Source of the DNA: Oscillospiraceae bacterium
Lineage (GTDB): Bacteria; Bacillota; Clostridia; Oscillospirales; Acutalibacteraceae
DNA length: 64,000 bases
Reading direction: 5' to 3'
Assembly (NCBI GenBank): GCA_015066515.1
Contig: SVOH01000006.1
Coordinates: forward strand, 1 to 64,000
The translations under genes and the position numbers were made by a program. Each line of letters starts with the position of its first letter. Within the stretch, counting starts at the first letter, position 1. Shown here piece after piece: positions 43,005-53,315 of the stretch. The notes below the pieces were generated by a model, which searched no databases, was not told the DNA's origin, and saw only the letters and a program-made list of their open reading frames with translations.

Positions 43005-44285
43005 ATGTCAAACTACTTACAAATGAGTAAAGACGAGCTGAATGCTGAATTTAAGGCAGCAAAAGCCGAATACGAACAGCTTCGTGCTTTGCATTTAACA
43101 CTCGATATGTCACGCGGTAAGCCGGGTGGCGATAATATGGATTTAAGTGAAAAAATGTTTGACCTTGTCGGCAACGACACAGGCTTTAAAAACATTGACG
43201 GTATTGACTGCCGTAACTATGGCGGTCTTGACGGCCTTTGCGAGCTTAAAAATCTTTTTGGCGAGGTTCTAGGTCTTCAGCCAGACCAAATAATCGTTGG
43301 CGGTAACTCTTCGCTTAATATGATGTTTGATACCATTGCTCAAGCTATGACGCACGGTCTTGGCGGTGAGCCCTGGGGCAAGCAAGAGAATCTTAAATTC
43401 TTGTGCCCCGCACCGGGTTATGACCGTCACTTTGCAATAACCGAATATTTTGGTTTCAAACTTATTCCCGTAAAGCTTAACGCTGACGGTCCCGATATGG
43501 ATGAGGTGGAAGAACTCGTAAAGGACGAAAAGGTTAAGGGTATTTGGTGCGTACCTAAATACGCCAACCCCGAAGGTATAACCTATAGCGACGAGGTTGT
43601 TCGCCGTTTTGCAGCACTTAAGCCCGCGGCAAAAGACTTTAAAATCTTTTGGGATAATGCTTATTGCATTCACGACCTTTATGACGAGGGTGACAAGCTG
43701 CTCAACATTTATGATGAATGTGTAAAAGCAGGCAACCCCGATTTGCCGATTATATTTGCATCTACCTCAAAGATTTCTTTCCCCGGTGCAGGTGTGGCAG
43801 TAGCGGCAGGTAGCCACAATAACGTAGCAATCTTAAAAAGCCGTATGAAATTCCAGACCATAGGCCCCGATAAGCTTAATCAGCTTCGCCACGCACGTAT
43901 GTTTGAGTCCGCAAAAGACTTATACAAGCATATGAAAAAGCACGCCGATATTATAAGACCAAAATTTGAAAGTGTGCTTACAGAGCTTGACGCACGCATA
44001 AAAGATACGGGCATTGCCCACTGGACCAATCCAAAGGGTGGATATTTTATAAGTCTTTACGTGCTACCCGGTTGTGCTAAGAGAGTTGAACAGCTTTGTG
44101 CAAACGCAGGTCTTATACTCACACCTGCGGGTGCGGCTTACCCATACGGCATTGACCCTGATGACTCTAATCTCCGTATAGCACCAACCTATCCAAGTGC
44201 CGAAGAAATTAAAACCGCGGCGGTTATTCTTTGCGCGGCGGTTAAGGTTGCGGCTTTGGAAAAATTGATGGCAGATATTGCTTAA
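43005..44285 (+). CDS. PLP-dependent class I/II aminotransferase
   Basis: A 426-residue fold-type I aminotransferase, most like the PF12897 aspartate-aminotransferase-like group. The PLP lysine lies in STSKISFPGAG, GGNSSLNMM and CPAPGYDRH are cofactor-binding regions, and the conserved Arg lies near the C-terminus (NLRIAPTYPS). It transfers an amino group between an amino acid, probably Asp or Ala, and a 2-oxo acid. The ATG at 43005 follows GGAGG; the longer frame to 42978 would start within it. Confidence 0.88.
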   Translation: MSNYLQMSKDELNAEFKAAKAEYEQLRALHLTLDMSRGKPGGDNMDLSEKMFDLVGNDTGFKNIDGIDCRNYGGLDGLCELKNLFGEVLGLQPDQIIVGGNSSLNMMFDTIAQAMTHGLGGEPWGKQENLKFLCPAPGYDRHFAITEYFGFKLIPVKLNADGPDMDEVEELVKDEKVKGIWCVPKYANPEGITYSDEVVRRFAALKPAAKDFKIFWDNAYCIHDLYDEGDKLLNIYDECVKAGNPDLPIIFASTSKISFPGAGVAVAAGSHNNVAILKSRMKFQTIGPDKLNQLRHARMFESAKDLYKHMKKHADIIRPKFESVLTELDARIKDTGIAHWTNPKGGYFISLYVLPGCAKRVEQLCANAGLILTPAGAAYPYGIDPDDSNLRIAPTYPSAEEIKTAAVILCAAVKVAALEKLMADIA

Positions 44286-44289
44286 TTTG

Positions 44290-44318
44290 TTGACATTGTT
44301 CGTCAATTTAAGTATAAT
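44290..44318 (+). promoter_or_regulatory. Promoter of secDF
   Basis: TTGACA (44290-44295) and TATAAT (44313-44318) have a 17-bp spacer, right after the aminotransferase stop codon. Confidence 0.9.
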
Positions 44319-44356
44319 AATAAAATAATTCAAAAATTATTGGAGGTTTCAAAAAA

Positions 44357-45739
44357 ATGAAGTCTACAACTTCCCGCAAGTCGACCTTTTTTGTAATCCT
44401 TGCGCTGATTTTAGCACTCACTTATCTTGCTTTCTTCGGCATTGAGAATTACTATGGCGACATCAGACAAGTTTATGTTAAGGGCGCTAACGACATTCGT
44501 TGGGGTATTGATATCCGCGGCGGCGTTGAAGCAGTATTTAGCCCCGACAAGCAGGATGTTGAAATTACAAGCGAAGATATGGACTCTGCAAAGGCCATTA
44601 TAGAAACTCGTCTTGTAAATAACAACATTACCGACTATGAGGTTTATACCGACAACTTCAATCACCAGATTATCGTTCGTTTCCCATGGGCAGCAGACGA
44701 GAGCGACTTTGACGCACAAAAGGCTGTTCAAGAGCTTGGCGAGACCGCAATGCTTACCTTCTGCGGCAATCAGACGCAAACCGACGTTATCCTGAAGGGT
44801 GCCGCAGACATCAAGTCTGCTCAGGCAGGCGTTGACCCCGAGAACCCAACTGTTCCTCTTGTATTGCTTGAGCTTACAGATGCGGGTAAAGCAAAGTTTG
44901 CTGCCGGCACACAAAAGTACTTAGGTCAGCAAATTTCTATCTGGATGGATGAAACTATGATTTCGGCTCCTACCGTTAACAACGTTATTACCGAAGGTGT
45001 TGCAACCATTACAGGTATTGGCTCGGCCGAGGAGGCAAAGGACCTTGCCGATAAAATCAACGCAGGTTCACTTCCATTCGCGCTTACAGTAGATGAAAGC
45101 AAATTACAGATAATTTCTCCATCATTGGGCTCCGACGCACTTAAGGTAATGGTTATTGCCGGCGCTATCGCTTTTGGTATTGTTTGTCTTATTATGATAA
45201 CTCGTTACCGCGTAAACGGTGTTGTGGCTTCAATCGCATTGCTTGGTCAGCTTGCAGGCTCTATTGCTTGTATCTCGGGCTTCTTCCCCGCTGTCTCAAG
45301 CTTTACACTTACCATACCTGGTATTGCAGGTATTATACTCTCAATTGGTGTGGGCGTTGACTGTAACGTAATTGCTGCCGAGCGTATTCGCGATGAATTT
45401 AGACGCGGCAAGCCACTCGATGCCGCAATAAATTCAGGCTTTAAAAACAGTCTTTCGGCAATTATCGACGGTAATGTTACCATCGTAATCGTTGCAATCG
45501 TACTTATGGGTGCATTTGGTTCGCCCGACAGCTTCCTTGCTAAAATATTCTCACCTGTTATGTCACTCTTTGGTACATCAATTACAGGCTCTATCTATTC
45601 ATTTGGTTATACACTTCTTATAGGTGTTATTTTCAACCTAATTATGGGCGTTCTTGCTTCCAAGTTAATGCTTAAGAGCATATCTCAACTTAAAGGTATG
45701 AGAAATCCTGCCCTTTACGGAGGTAAGAAAAATGGCTAA
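44357..45739 (+). CDS. secD: Protein translocase subunit SecD
   Basis: A 460-residue membrane subunit that drives late steps of protein export using the ion gradient. It has six membrane segments, the GIDIRGG start of the first periplasmic-type domain, and the D-C-N motif (GVGVDCNVIAAERI) of the RND-like fourth segment. A GGAGG ribosome-binding site precedes the ATG. It overlaps secF by 8 nt. Confidence 0.96.
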   Translation: MKSTTSRKSTFFVILALILALTYLAFFGIENYYGDIRQVYVKGANDIRWGIDIRGGVEAVFSPDKQDVEITSEDMDSAKAIIETRLVNNNITDYEVYTDNFNHQIIVRFPWAADESDFDAQKAVQELGETAMLTFCGNQTQTDVILKGAADIKSAQAGVDPENPTVPLVLLELTDAGKAKFAAGTQKYLGQQISIWMDETMISAPTVNNVITEGVATITGIGSAEEAKDLADKINAGSLPFALTVDESKLQIISPSLGSDALKVMVIAGAIAFGIVCLIMITRYRVNGVVASIALLGQLAGSIACISGFFPAVSSFTLTIPGIAGIILSIGVGVDCNVIAAERIRDEFRRGKPLDAAINSGFKNSLSAIIDGNVTIVIVAIVLMGAFGSPDSFLAKIFSPVMSLFGTSITGSIYSFGYTLLIGVIFNLIMGVLASKLMLKSISQLKGMRNPALYGGKKNG

Positions 45740-46649
45740 TAAAACAATCAATACAAAGAAATGGTTTAAAACTACTATAATTGTATATGCAATTTTAATT
45801 CTTGCAGGTATTATAATGACTGTAGTTTTTGGTCCTAAGCTTGATATAAACTTCAGCGGTGGTACAAAAATTTCATATTCATACAAAGGCGATATTGCTG
45901 AGAAGGATTTCAAAGACAAGGTTGCTACTGTTCTTGACAAAGAATTCTCTGTAAGCAAAAACACTTCTCTTGCAGGTGACGTTAATTCATATGTAATTAC
46001 TCTTGCAGGTAAAAATTCTATAGCTGCTGAGACTCAAGAAAAAATCACAACCACTCTACAAAAAGAATTTAAAGATAACGACATAAATCTTTACGACTCA
46101 AACTCAGTAAGTCCTACCGTTGCAGGAACATTCTTTATAAAGAGTTTAGTTGCAGTAATTATTACAGCAGTTTTTGTTGTAATTTACGTAGGTATCCGTT
46201 TTAGAAAAATAGGCGGCGTGTCGGCATCTCTTACCGCTTTTTGCGCTCTTATTCTTGACCTGCTTACTGCTTTCTTTATCTGCGTAATCTTTAGATTACC
46301 AATCGATATGAACTTTATGGCAGTAGTGCTTACCATTCTTGGTTACTCACTTAACGATACCATCGTTATTTACGACCGTGTTCGTGAAAACAAACGTATG
46401 AATCCCAATATGCCTCTTTGCGAAAATATGGATTTAAGCGTATCTAACACACTTGTTCGTAACATTGTTACAACCGTTACAACCGTTTGTGCTGTGCTTA
46501 CAATAGTTGTTGTATCTGAACTGTTTGGTCTTGTATCACTTCGTTCATTTGCAATTCCTATGATATTTGGTCTTATATCGGGTTGCTTCTCATCACTATT
46601 TGTTTCAGGTCCATTATGGGTTATGTACAAAGAAAGAAAAGCAAAATAA
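45732..46649 (+). CDS. secF: Protein translocase subunit SecF
   Basis: A 305-residue partner of SecD with LDINFSGGTK after the first membrane segment and the conserved GYSLNDTIVIYDRVREN motif. Length and order match the usual secDF pair. The start overlaps the secD end, with an AGGTAAG-like ribosome-binding site inside secD. Confidence 0.96.
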   Translation: MANKTINTKKWFKTTIIVYAILILAGIIMTVVFGPKLDINFSGGTKISYSYKGDIAEKDFKDKVATVLDKEFSVSKNTSLAGDVNSYVITLAGKNSIAAETQEKITTTLQKEFKDNDINLYDSNSVSPTVAGTFFIKSLVAVIITAVFVVIYVGIRFRKIGGVSASLTAFCALILDLLTAFFICVIFRLPIDMNFMAVVLTILGYSLNDTIVIYDRVRENKRMNPNMPLCENMDLSVSNTLVRNIVTTVTTVCAVLTIVVVSELFGLVSLRSFAIPMIFGLISGCFSSLFVSGPLWVMYKERKAK

Positions 46650-46656
46650 TATATAT

Positions 46657-46686
46657 AAAAATCCCCCGTTTATACGGGGGATTTTT
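46657..46686. terminator. Bidirectional terminator
   Basis: AAAAATCCCCCGT and ACGGGGGATTTTT form a perfect 13-bp stem between the convergent secF and phosphoesterase genes. Confidence 0.92.
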
Positions 46687-47746
46687 ATTTTGCCTGTGTT
46701 CCGTCGCTTAGTATAGGCGGTTGGTCTACCGCTCCGCTAATGGCTCCCAGCCACTCCGCCGTAAAGTTTTGTGGCGCTTTTTGATTAAATTTTATTACCC
46801 TTCCACCACGGCACAAGGTATCGCTGTAACAGCCTGTTGATAATTTACCTGCAAACCCAAGTAACACTCCCTTATATGAACCTATAAAATTATTGCGGTG
46901 ATTATGGCCAAACACCACCGCCTTTATATCACCCAGTTTTAAAATTGCGTCAAACATTTTATTATCTTGTGTTACAGTAGAAGTATGAACGTTGATTTTA
47001 TCTATCGTTTTACCGTTTTGTGTGCTGTAACCCTTTGTGTTAAATTTAATTTCATTAGCCACACCGTAAATATTACATTCGCCACCATAATACATTTCAA
47101 GTGTTTGCGGCAACGGTATATGCATACAAAGTATTGAGGTCACCGCTTTTCCTCCGTTTTGCAGTGTTAATTTTTTTGATTGCTCTGTATACCAATTTAT
47201 TTGCTTTGCGGTAAGCCCCTCATATCCACCTTTGTTTGAAGTTCCGCTATCCATGCCATATATTGCAAACACTATACGTTCTCCGTCATTTGAATATACA
47301 GGCAGCACGTAATTCATAGGTCTTGCGCTTTCATAATTAATGTCAGTAGCATTTACCACGTCATTTAAACAGTATTTATACGATTTGTACATATTATAAT
47401 TTTTGTGGCTATATGGGTCATGATTACCGTTAGTGGTTGACCAATATATACCTCGACTTTCAAGCGGTGAAATAAACAACTCCCACATATCGTAGGGTAT
47501 TTTGTTATATGAATTCATATCACCGTTTATAAGCACAAAATTCGGATTTGACCGCTTTACAAGTGTTTCAAGTTCATCACGCGCCTCATGCCATTGAGTA
47601 GTAGTATCACACTGCGGATCTGACACTACAAGAATTACAAAATCACCGTTTTTATCGCACATAAGCTCATTGTTGTTTTCACTGCTCACAACAAACGACA
47701 ATGCTACGGCCAAAATTGCCGCTACAAGCCACCAAATTTTTTTCAT
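46685..47746 (-). CDS. Exported metallophosphoesterase
   Basis: A 353-residue calcineurin-type phosphoesterase with an N-terminal signal or anchor segment. Metal-site motifs are VVSDPQCD (Asp, with Gln in place of the usual His), INGDMN, NGNHDPY, CMHIPL and FGHNHRN. It resembles the secreted DPQ-type phosphoesterases. Substrate is unknown. It diverges from ychF. Confidence 0.87.
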   Translation of the reverse strand: MKKIWWLVAAILAVALSFVVSSENNNELMCDKNGDFVILVVSDPQCDTTTQWHEARDELETLVKRSNPNFVLINGDMNSYNKIPYDMWELFISPLESRGIYWSTTNGNHDPYSHKNYNMYKSYKYCLNDVVNATDINYESARPMNYVLPVYSNDGERIVFAIYGMDSGTSNKGGYEGLTAKQINWYTEQSKKLTLQNGGKAVTSILCMHIPLPQTLEMYYGGECNIYGVANEIKFNTKGYSTQNGKTIDKINVHTSTVTQDNKMFDAILKLGDIKAVVFGHNHRNNFIGSYKGVLLGFAGKLSTGCYSDTLCRGGRVIKFNQKAPQNFTAEWLGAISGAVDQPPILSDGTQAK

Positions 47747-47837
47747 TTTTTCACCCCGAAAACCACATTACATAAATAACATCCCCTAAATTCTAATTGG
47801 AATAACAAGAAAATGATGTAAACTAAATATATTTTTA

Positions 47838-47866
47838 TTGAAAAAAACTTTATTATAAGATATAAT
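47838..47866 (+). promoter_or_regulatory. Promoter of ychF
   Basis: TTGAAA (47838-47843) and TATAAT (47861-47866) have a 17-bp spacer. AAGGAG follows near 47892. Confidence 0.85.
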
Positions 47867-47909
47867 GTTAAATTGATAATTACCAAATTTTAAGGAGATT
47901 TAAATTATT

Positions 47910-49010
47910 ATGAAGCTTGGTATGGTTGGACTTCCAAATGTTGGCAAGTCAACTCTTTTTAATGCTATAACTAATGCGGGTGCACAGTCGGCTAACTATC
48001 CGTTTTGCACAATTGAACCAAATGTTGGTATGGTAAGTGTACCGGATGAGCGACTTGAAAAATTGGCCGAAATTTATAATCCCGATAAATTCACACCCGC
48101 TGTTATCGAGTTTGTTGATATAGCAGGTCTTGTAAAAGGCGCATCTAAGGGAGAGGGCCTTGGCAACAAATTCCTAAGCAACATTCGTGAGGTTGATGCC
48201 GTGGTGCACGTTGTTCGTTGCTTCGAAAGCACCGATATAATTCACGTAGAAGGCTCGGTCGATCCGCTTCGTGATATTGAAACCATAAACCTAGAGCTTA
48301 TTCTCTCTGATATAGAAATAGCACAACGCCGACTTGACAAAGCAATCAAGGCGCTTAAAGGCGACAAGTCAATGCAGACAGAGGTTGACTTTTTAAAGCG
48401 ACTTCTCACCCATTTAGAAGACGGACTTCCTGCACGTTCGGTAGAAATTACCTGTGATACCGACGCCGAGGTTTTAGCAACCACCTCCCTGCTTTCTGCA
48501 AAGCCTGTTATTTATGCTTGCAATATGAGTGAAGATGATTTCAAAAACGGTATTGACTCAAACGCCGGCTACAACGCAGTAAAGGAAGCCGCCGCTAAAG
48601 AAAACGCCGAGATACTTCCTATCTGCGCAGCTTTAGAGTCTGAGCTTGCAGGTCTTGACGACGAAGAAAAGGCAATGTTCTTAGAGGATCTTGGCCTTGA
48701 GCGCTCAGGTCTTGACCGTATGATTCAAAAATGCTATAGTCTTTTGGGCCTTATTTCGTACCTTACAGCCGGCAAGCCCGAGGTTCGTGCATGGACTATA
48801 GAGCGCGGAACAAAAGCACCGCAAGCGGCAGGTAAAATTCACACCGATTTTGAGCGTGGATTTATTCGTGCCGAGGTTATAGCGTATGATGACTTTATGG
48901 CCTGCGGAGGCAATATGGTTGCCGCTAAAGAAAAGGGCCTTGTTAGAAGCGAAGGCAAAGAATACGTTATGAACGATGGCGATATCGTTCTTTTCAGATT
49001 TAATGTATAA
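47910..49010 (+). CDS. ychF: Ribosome-binding ATPase YchF
   Basis: A 366-residue Obg-family P-loop ATPase with GLPNVGKST (G1), DIAGLVKGA (G3), NMSE in place of the GTP-specific NKxD (consistent with ATP preference), and a C-terminal TGS domain. It interacts with ribosomes and is linked to stress responses. Its length is typical. Confidence 0.97.
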   Translation: MKLGMVGLPNVGKSTLFNAITNAGAQSANYPFCTIEPNVGMVSVPDERLEKLAEIYNPDKFTPAVIEFVDIAGLVKGASKGEGLGNKFLSNIREVDAVVHVVRCFESTDIIHVEGSVDPLRDIETINLELILSDIEIAQRRLDKAIKALKGDKSMQTEVDFLKRLLTHLEDGLPARSVEITCDTDAEVLATTSLLSAKPVIYACNMSEDDFKNGIDSNAGYNAVKEAAAKENAEILPICAALESELAGLDDEEKAMFLEDLGLERSGLDRMIQKCYSLLGLISYLTAGKPEVRAWTIERGTKAPQAAGKIHTDFERGFIRAEVIAYDDFMACGGNMVAAKEKGLVRSEGKEYVMNDGDIVLFRFNV

Positions 49011-49041
49011 CAACTAACATATCGCCCAAAAATATTTTTGG

Positions 49042-49434
49042 GTGATTATCTTGAAAAAGCATAAATGTAACCTTACAATATTTGGTATTGGTGCTATCGG
49101 CTACGGACTTATTGAAATACTATGGCGCGGACGCACGCATTGGTCTATGCTATGTGCAGGCGGTATGGCATTTTTAGGTCTATCAAAAATATCTGAGCGT
49201 CTAAAAAGCACTAATCTTTTCATAAAAGCACTCGCCGGATGCGGTTTTATTACCACTATTGAATATATTTTTGGAATTCTTTTTAATATCATTTTAAAAC
49301 GCAAGGTTTGGGACTACAGCCGTATGCCGCTCAATATCGGCGGTCAAATTTGTGCTTTATATTCTCTTTTTTGGTTAGTATTGAGTTTTATTTTTATTCC
49401 AATATCCGATAAAATTCGACATAAAATGAGGTGA
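49042..49434 (+). CDS. Small membrane protein, PF06541-like (putative ABC-transporter type IV)
   Basis: A 130-residue protein with three or four hydrophobic segments. The EILWRGRTHWSM and DYSRMPLNIGGQICALYSLFW stretches are characteristic of the PF06541 family, whose function is not established. The start is uncertain: GTG at 49042 or TTG at 49051 with GGGTGAT upstream. A hairpin (ATCGCCCAAAAATATTTTTGGGTGAT with G-U pairs, in two arms) overlaps the start region. It precedes alr by 6 nt. Confidence 0.78.
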   Translation: MIILKKHKCNLTIFGIGAIGYGLIEILWRGRTHWSMLCAGGMAFLGLSKISERLKSTNLFIKALAGCGFITTIEYIFGILFNIILKRKVWDYSRMPLNIGGQICALYSLFWLVLSFIFIPISDKIRHKMR

Positions 49435-49440
49435 TACATC

Positions 49441-50574
49441 GTGGCAAATTTTTTACGCAGAACATGGGCAGAAATAGATACCGACGCATTATTACACAAT
49501 CTTAACATCATTAAAGATACCGTAAAGACACAACTTTGTGCAGTGGTTAAGGCCGACGCATACGGTCACGGTGTAAATATAATTGCACCCATTTTACAAA
49601 AAGGCGGCGTTGATTGCTTTGCCGTATCTAATATTGAAGAAGCAATTGAGCTTCGCGAAATTGGAATTATAAAACCGATTTTAATTTTAGGATACACCCC
49701 CTGTGAATACGCAAAAGAAATTTCAAAGTATGATATTTCACAATGTGTTTATTCCCTCGACTACGCTAAAGATCTTTCCAATGAAGCTGTCAAAAATAAT
49801 ATAAATATTAAAATACATATTAAGCTTGATACCGGTATGTCACGTATTGGCTTTGACTGTCGAAACGATGATTTAAAGGATATTAAAAATGCTATATTAG
49901 CCGCTAAGCTTGAAGGCTTTGTTTTAGAGGGTGTGTTCACCCACTTTGCAGTATCAGACAGAAGCAAATCGCAAGAAGACGGTTTTACCGATGCTCAATA
50001 TAATCGTTTTAAAAATGCGGTTGATATATTAAAGCAAAACGGTTTAAATCCCAAACTTTGTCACTGTTGTAATTCGGCTGCATTGTGTCTTGACGGTGAC
50101 AAACATTTTGATTTATGCCGTGCAGGTATTATTCTTTACGGTCTTACTCCGTCAAGCGATTTAAAGCTACATCAAAGCTTTGAGCCTGTTATGAGCTTAA
50201 AATCAGTAGTGTCTCAGGTAAAAGAAATTACTGCCGGCGATACTGTAAGCTATGGCAGAACCTTTGCCGCCGATAAAAATATAATTGTTGCAACGGTTAG
50301 CTGCGGCTATGCCGACGGTTATCCTCGCTTGCTTTCAAATAAGGGTTATGTGCTTATAAACGGGTGCCGCGCAAATATTATAGGCCGCGTGTGTATGGAT
50401 CAATTTTGTGTCGATGTTACCGATATTCCAAATGTTAAACGCGGCGACGAGGTGCTACTGTGGGGTAAAGATTTACCCGTAGAAACACTCGCTGATATGA
50501 TCGGCACTATAAATTACGAAATGGTTTGCGGTGTATCAAGCCGTGTTAAAAGAATAAAAATAAAAGGACAATAA
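49441..50574 (+). CDS. alr: Alanine racemase
   Basis: A 377-residue PLP enzyme that makes D-alanine for peptidoglycan. The PLP lysine is K37 in AVVKADAYGHG. The second catalytic base is the Tyr in VSYGRTF, and RVCMDQF is conserved. The GTG start is preceded by GAGGTGA. A terminator overlaps its stop codon. Confidence 0.96.
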   Translation: MANFLRRTWAEIDTDALLHNLNIIKDTVKTQLCAVVKADAYGHGVNIIAPILQKGGVDCFAVSNIEEAIELREIGIIKPILILGYTPCEYAKEISKYDISQCVYSLDYAKDLSNEAVKNNINIKIHIKLDTGMSRIGFDCRNDDLKDIKNAILAAKLEGFVLEGVFTHFAVSDRSKSQEDGFTDAQYNRFKNAVDILKQNGLNPKLCHCCNSAALCLDGDKHFDLCRAGIILYGLTPSSDLKLHQSFEPVMSLKSVVSQVKEITAGDTVSYGRTFAADKNIIVATVSCGYADGYPRLLSNKGYVLINGCRANIIGRVCMDQFCVDVTDIPNVKRGDEVLLWGKDLPVETLADMIGTINYEMVCGVSSRVKRIKIKGQ

Positions 50575-50600
50575 TACCAAGGGGTATTATTGCCCTTTTT
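50562..50600 (+). terminator. Terminator overlapping the alr stop codon
   Basis: CAATAATACC pairs with GGTATTATTG, extended by AAAAGG/CCTTTTT across one mismatch and followed by T. It partially or fully separates alr from glpK. Confidence 0.8.
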
Positions 50601-50623
50601 GATTTACGAAAGGATTTTTTGTT

Positions 50624-52111
50624 TTGAAAAAATATATTCTTACTTTAGACGAAGGCACCACTAGTGCAAGAGCGATTGTTTTTGATGAGGGCGGCTGTGT
50701 TGTGTCAATCGCACAAAACGAATTTACACAAATTTATCCTAAGCCATCTTGGGTAGAGCACGACCCTATAGAAATACTGTCTGCGCAGTATTCGGCAATT
50801 ACAGAATGTATTATAAAATCAGGGCTTAACGTGTCAGATATTTCTTGTGTCGGTATCACCAACCAACGTGAAACGGTTATTGTATGGAACAAATACACGG
50901 GGGAGCCTATATATAACGCTATCGTATGGCAATGCCGTCGCACAGCGCATTACTGTGAAGAACTTAAATCTCGTGGGCACGAGCAATATATAGCCGATAC
51001 CACGGGACTTAAAATTGATGCATATTTCAGTGGTACAAAAATAAAGTGGATTCTCGATAATGTCGACGGCGCTCGCGAAGCCGCCAATCGTGGCGAACTG
51101 CTTTTTGGTACAATTGACACCTGGCTTATGTGGAAGCTGTCAAGCGGAAAAATTCACGCCACCGACCAAACTAACGCTTCTCGCACAATGCTTTATGATA
51201 TACATAATTTATGTTGGGATAAAAAACTACTTGAAATTTTAAATATTCCCGAAAGTATGTTGCCCACAGTTCAAAAAAGCGGTAGTGTATATGGCAACAT
51301 TGATATTATGGGTGTACAGCTTACGGTTTGCGGTGTTGCAGGCGACCAGCAGTCCGCACTTTTTGGCCAAAACTGTATAAATGTGGGTGACGTTAAAAAC
51401 ACCTACGGTACAGGTTGTTTCTTGCTTATGAATACGGGTGAATCGGCAGTTAAAAGCTGTAACGGGCTACTTACCACAATTGCCGCCACAACCCAAAATT
51501 CACCCACCCAATACGCTCTTGAGGGTAGCGTTTTTATTGGCGGTGCTGTAATTCAATGGCTTCGCGACGAAATGAAGCTTATTGAGAATGCACCCCAAAG
51601 CGAAGAGTTAGCCCTTGCGGTACCTGATAGCGCCGGAGTATACATAGTGCCTGCATTTTCAGGTCTTGGCGCACCTTATTGGGATATGTATGCACGCGGT
51701 ACTATTTGCGGTCTTACCCGCGGCGCAGGACGCAATCACATAGTACGCGCGGCGCTTGAGTCGATAGCATATCAGACCAACGACCTTATTACCGCTATGC
51801 AAAACGATGCAAATGTTACAATTACTTCCCTAAAAGCCGATGGCGGCGCGGCACGAAACAAATTTTTAATGCAGTTTCAAGCCGATATATCAAATACAAA
51901 TGTTATCTGCCCCGCCAATGCCGAGGCGACAGCCTTAGGCGCCGCGTTACTTGCGGGCATTACGGCAGGTATAATTGATAACGACACACAAAATATAAAT
52001 TCAGACGCTACCATCTTTACACCAAATATGTCAGACCAAACAAGACTTAAAAATCTTGATGGTTGGCACCGTGCCATAGCCAGCACTATTTCTTTTACAA
52101 AGGAGAAATAA
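50624..52111 (+). CDS. glpK: Glycerol kinase
   Basis: A 495-residue FGGY-family kinase that converts glycerol to glycerol 3-phosphate. It has DEGTTSARA at the N-terminus, NQRETVIVW, WQCRRT (glycerol site), GVAGDQQSALFGQ and KADGGAARN near the C-terminus. The TTG start has GAAAGGA about 10 bases upstream. It is followed two bases later by a lipase-like gene, which fits glycerol release and capture. Confidence 0.95.
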   Translation: MKKYILTLDEGTTSARAIVFDEGGCVVSIAQNEFTQIYPKPSWVEHDPIEILSAQYSAITECIIKSGLNVSDISCVGITNQRETVIVWNKYTGEPIYNAIVWQCRRTAHYCEELKSRGHEQYIADTTGLKIDAYFSGTKIKWILDNVDGAREAANRGELLFGTIDTWLMWKLSSGKIHATDQTNASRTMLYDIHNLCWDKKLLEILNIPESMLPTVQKSGSVYGNIDIMGVQLTVCGVAGDQQSALFGQNCINVGDVKNTYGTGCFLLMNTGESAVKSCNGLLTTIAATTQNSPTQYALEGSVFIGGAVIQWLRDEMKLIENAPQSEELALAVPDSAGVYIVPAFSGLGAPYWDMYARGTICGLTRGAGRNHIVRAALESIAYQTNDLITAMQNDANVTITSLKADGGAARNKFLMQFQADISNTNVICPANAEATALGAALLAGITAGIIDNDTQNINSDATIFTPNMSDQTRLKNLDGWHRAIASTISFTKEK

Positions 52112-52112
52112 T

Positions 52113-53030
52113 ATGAAATTTGAAATAAAACAAAAGAAAATTTTATCAAGTGACAACAAAAATACCCTTTCTGGAATTATGTATATTCCTGACGGTGATA
52201 TACGCGGTATATTTCATTTAGTGCACGGTATGACCGAATATATTGGAAGATACGAGCCGCTTTTTGAAAATCTTGCCGCGGCGGGTTACTTATGTGTAGG
52301 CTTTGATAACTTAGGTCACGGCAACACAGCGCGAGAAGATGATTTGGGCTTTATAGCCTCTAAAAACGGTTGGTCTTATATGGTAGATGATGTAAAGCTA
52401 TTTGCCGACAGCGTAAAGGCCGACTACCCCGATTTACCATATATCTTAATGGGGCACAGTATGGGTTCTTTTATTACAAGAATTGCTGTATCGCGTTATA
52501 GCGACCTTGCTGACAAATACATTTGCTGTGGCACCGCAGGTAGCAATCCCGCCGCGGCGGCAGGACTACTGCTTTGCAAAATTATAAAAGCGTTTCGCGG
52601 CGAACGCGCTATATCACCTTTTATAGAAAATATGGCTTTTGGCTCGTATAATAAGCGTTTTGACGGCGACACCAAATACGAATGGTTAACCAAAGACCGC
52701 AAGGTAATAGACAAATATGCCGCCGATAAATTATGTACCTTCCACTTCTCTGTTTCCGCTATGCACGACCTTATAACACTTATTAAAGTATGCAACAGTA
52801 AAAAATGCTTCGCCGATACAAATCCCAACCTGCCAATACTGCTAATTGCGGGAGATATGGACCCTGTAGGCAATTACGGCAAGGGAGTAAAAGAGGTTTA
52901 TAATAACTATAAATCATCGGGCAAAAGCGACGTGACAATGTTCCTTTATGAAAACTGTCGCCACGAAATACATAATGATACCAGCCGTGAGCAAATGACC
53001 GAAGACATTTTAAAATTCATTGCAAAATAA
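52113..53030 (+). CDS. Alpha/beta hydrolase, monoacylglycerol lipase-like
   Basis: A 305-residue serine aminopeptidase S33-type hydrolase with LVHGMTEYIGRY (oxyanion HG), the GHSMGS nucleophile elbow, Asp in AGDMDPVG and His in CRHEIH. There is no signal peptide, so it is cytoplasmic. Its tight linkage to glpK suggests it frees glycerol from monoacylglycerols. Confidence 0.88.
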   Translation: MKFEIKQKKILSSDNKNTLSGIMYIPDGDIRGIFHLVHGMTEYIGRYEPLFENLAAAGYLCVGFDNLGHGNTAREDDLGFIASKNGWSYMVDDVKLFADSVKADYPDLPYILMGHSMGSFITRIAVSRYSDLADKYICCGTAGSNPAAAAGLLLCKIIKAFRGERAISPFIENMAFGSYNKRFDGDTKYEWLTKDRKVIDKYAADKLCTFHFSVSAMHDLITLIKVCNSKKCFADTNPNLPILLIAGDMDPVGNYGKGVKEVYNNYKSSGKSDVTMFLYENCRHEIHNDTSREQMTEDILKFIAK

Positions 53031-53035
53031 AAAGT

Positions 53036-53058
53036 AGGGGCGACCGATGGTCGCCCCT
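53036..53058. terminator. Bidirectional hairpin terminator
   Basis: AGGGGCGACC and GGTCGCCCCT form a perfect 10-bp stem with a GAT loop between convergent genes. Such GTAGGGGCGACC-type hairpins recur in Clostridia genomes, so it may also be a dispersed repeat. Confidence 0.75.
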
Positions 53059-53072
53059 ATTCCTATTATTTC

Positions 53073-53279
53073 TTATTTCAAAAAGTCTTTTCCTGTTATT
53101 AGATAGTCAATAGATTTTTTAAAGTAATTTGAAAGCATTACAAGTGTTTCTAAATCAGGATTGCGTTTACCGTTTTCGTAATTAGAAATTGCTTCTCTTG
53201 TTATGTTTAAATCCATAGCAACTTTAAGTTGGCTATATTTCTTAACTTTACGAATTTCTCGCAATCCCAACATTTTCAC
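53073..53279 (-). CDS. Small XRE-family DNA-binding regulator
   Basis: A 68-residue protein that is almost only a Cro/C1-type helix-turn-helix: LREIRKVKKYSQLKVA, then NITREAISNYENGKRNPDLETL, split here as two visible helices plus the recognition helix. The GTG start has GGGAGG seven bases upstream. It diverges from the gene at 53398 across two tandem palindromes that are probably its operators. Small regulators of this kind often control themselves and one neighbour. Confidence 0.9.
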   Translation of the reverse strand: MKMLGLREIRKVKKYSQLKVAMDLNITREAISNYENGKRNPDLETLVMLSNYFKKSIDYLITGKDFLK

Positions 53280-53315
53280 TGTAACACCTCCCCTGTAAAT
53301 TATCTCTTGATTTTA

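Noticed and set aside
53036..53058. Possible insertion-sequence end
   Set aside because: It is a simple perfect hairpin between convergent genes, with no transposase and no second copy in the window.
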